Assembly (NCBI GenBank): GCA_964016105.1
Contig: CAXHEX010000004.1
Location: 248,001 to 312,000, forward strand
Reading direction: 5' to 3'
DNA length: 64,000 nucleotides
Origin: Ketobacter sp964016105
GTDB taxonomy: Bacteria > Pseudomonadota > Gammaproteobacteria > Pseudomonadales > Ketobacteraceae
A program made the position numbers and the translations under genes. This document shows, in pieces, positions 63,571 to 64,000 of the stretch. Position 1 is the first letter of the stretch; every line of letters begins with the position of its first letter. Below the pieces are notes generated by a model. That model saw only the letters and a list, made by a program, of their open reading frames with translations, had not been told where the DNA came from and made no database searches.

Positions 63571-64000
63571 ATGAAAGCCTATTTTTATGAGCTGGCAGAT
63601 TTCGTTAAATCAAAATTAGTGGGCAATGAAGGATTCACTCTTTGGTTGGCCGGTGAATATTCCGATTTTGTGCGTTTTAACCATGGCAAGGTGCGTCAGG
63701 CTGGTCATGTGCAGCAAGCGTATTTAACCTTGCGGTTGGTACAGGGGCAAAAACACATCAGTCAGGAAATCACCTTGTCCGGTGATAGAGAAGAGGACCA
63801 AGTTTTAGTGTTGTCGCTGATGGAGGAGCTGCGTGATGTACTAATGCATGTGGCAGAAGATCCTTACCTATTGCTATCTGACACAGTGGTGAGTAGTGAG
63901 CAGCAGAAGCCGTCATTGCTGCCAGACAGTGGCAGTATGGTGAATGATATTGTACGCCTTGCTACTGGCACGGATCTGGTGGGAATATTGGCCAGTGGTG
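63571..64000 (+). CDS. TldE/PmbA-like protein, 3' end missing
   Basis: An open frame from ATG at 63571 to the right edge (143 codons, no stop). It begins MKAYFYELADFVKSKLVG and contains FVRFNHGKVRQAGHVQQAYL, the TldE/PmbA-type sugar-free N-terminal beta fold. Such partners lack the zinc motif and complete the heterodimer with TldD. It starts 1 nt after the TldD-like stop, with GGGGAGAG at 63558-63565. Identification rests on this N-terminal fragment and on position. Confidence 0.8.
   Translation, partial: MKAYFYELADFVKSKLVGNEGFTLWLAGEYSDFVRFNHGKVRQAGHVQQAYLTLRLVQGQKHISQEITLSGDREEDQVLVLSLMEELRDVLMHVAEDPYLLLSDTVVSSEQQKPSLLPDSGSMVNDIVRLATGTDLVGILASG

Overview
This 64 kb window looks like a chromosomal segment of a marine-type gammaproteobacterium of moderate GC content. 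The evidence is the order rppH-ptsP ... regA/regB, NRDE gene, lgt, thyA, folA, which resembles the arrangement in Pseudomonas and relatives, plus an LpoB lipoprotein, a RegB/RegA (RoxSR-like) redox two-component pair, and a sensor pair resembling the proteobacterial dedicated-sortase regulators. I cannot name genus or species from sequence alone. No tRNA, rRNA, CRISPR array, prophage or insertion sequence was recognised.

Layout. (1) 1-5.8 kb: the end of an iron-type ABC transporter permease, then a glycine cleavage operon gcvT-gcvH-gcvPA-gcvPB. The P-protein is encoded as two subunits, and a 178-bp palindromic repeat element lies between them. (2) 5.9-24.6 kb: a surface polysaccharide locus with four GT4 glycosyltransferases, a Wzx-type flippase, a Wzy/ligase-like membrane protein, a GT39-type membrane glycosyltransferase, a sulfotransferase and a secreted parallel beta-helix protein. 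It ends in an apparent operon of Wzz-like chain-length protein, BY-kinase-like ATPase, ExeA-like AAA ATPase and an initiating sugar-phosphate transferase. No Wza-type outer-membrane exporter and no exosortase is visible. A possible decayed gene lies at 13975-14406. (3) 24.6-26.7 kb: a minus-strand signalling trio of a Crp/Fnr regulator with an intact cyclic-nucleotide cassette, a stand-alone class III cyclase domain and an FHA-like protein, directly abutting the polysaccharide operon. (4) 26.8-42.9 kb: mostly housekeeping genes: a secreted Dabb-fold protein, a CPA1 antiporter, RlmI, an imelysin-like lipoprotein, a HAD phosphatase, RppH, PtsP, RegA/RegB, an NRDE protein, Lgt, ThyA, FolA and a DUF349 protein. 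(5) 42.9-51.2 kb: envelope and sensing genes: a small lipoprotein, a PilZ protein, a two-component pair with a sugar-binding-like sensor region, LpoB, a large AsmA-like DUF748 protein and an alpha/beta hydrolase. (6) 51.4-64 kb: a 3244-residue multidomain predicted lipoprotein, followed at very short spacing by an aldo/keto reductase, a TldD-like metalloprotease and the start of its TldE/PmbA-like partner.

The most striking item is the giant gene. It carries two adjacent copies of a roughly 3.94-kb super-module (three Ig-like domains, two SbsA-type Ig domains, a further beta-domain, a seven-blade FG-GAP propeller and a short RTX-like calcium motif with a trailing beta domain), followed by a DUF2341/LamG-like lectin end. 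It has an N-terminal lipobox rather than a type I secretion arrangement. Its apparent operon with a TldD/TldE pair is unexpected and is the best candidate for an undescribed system here.
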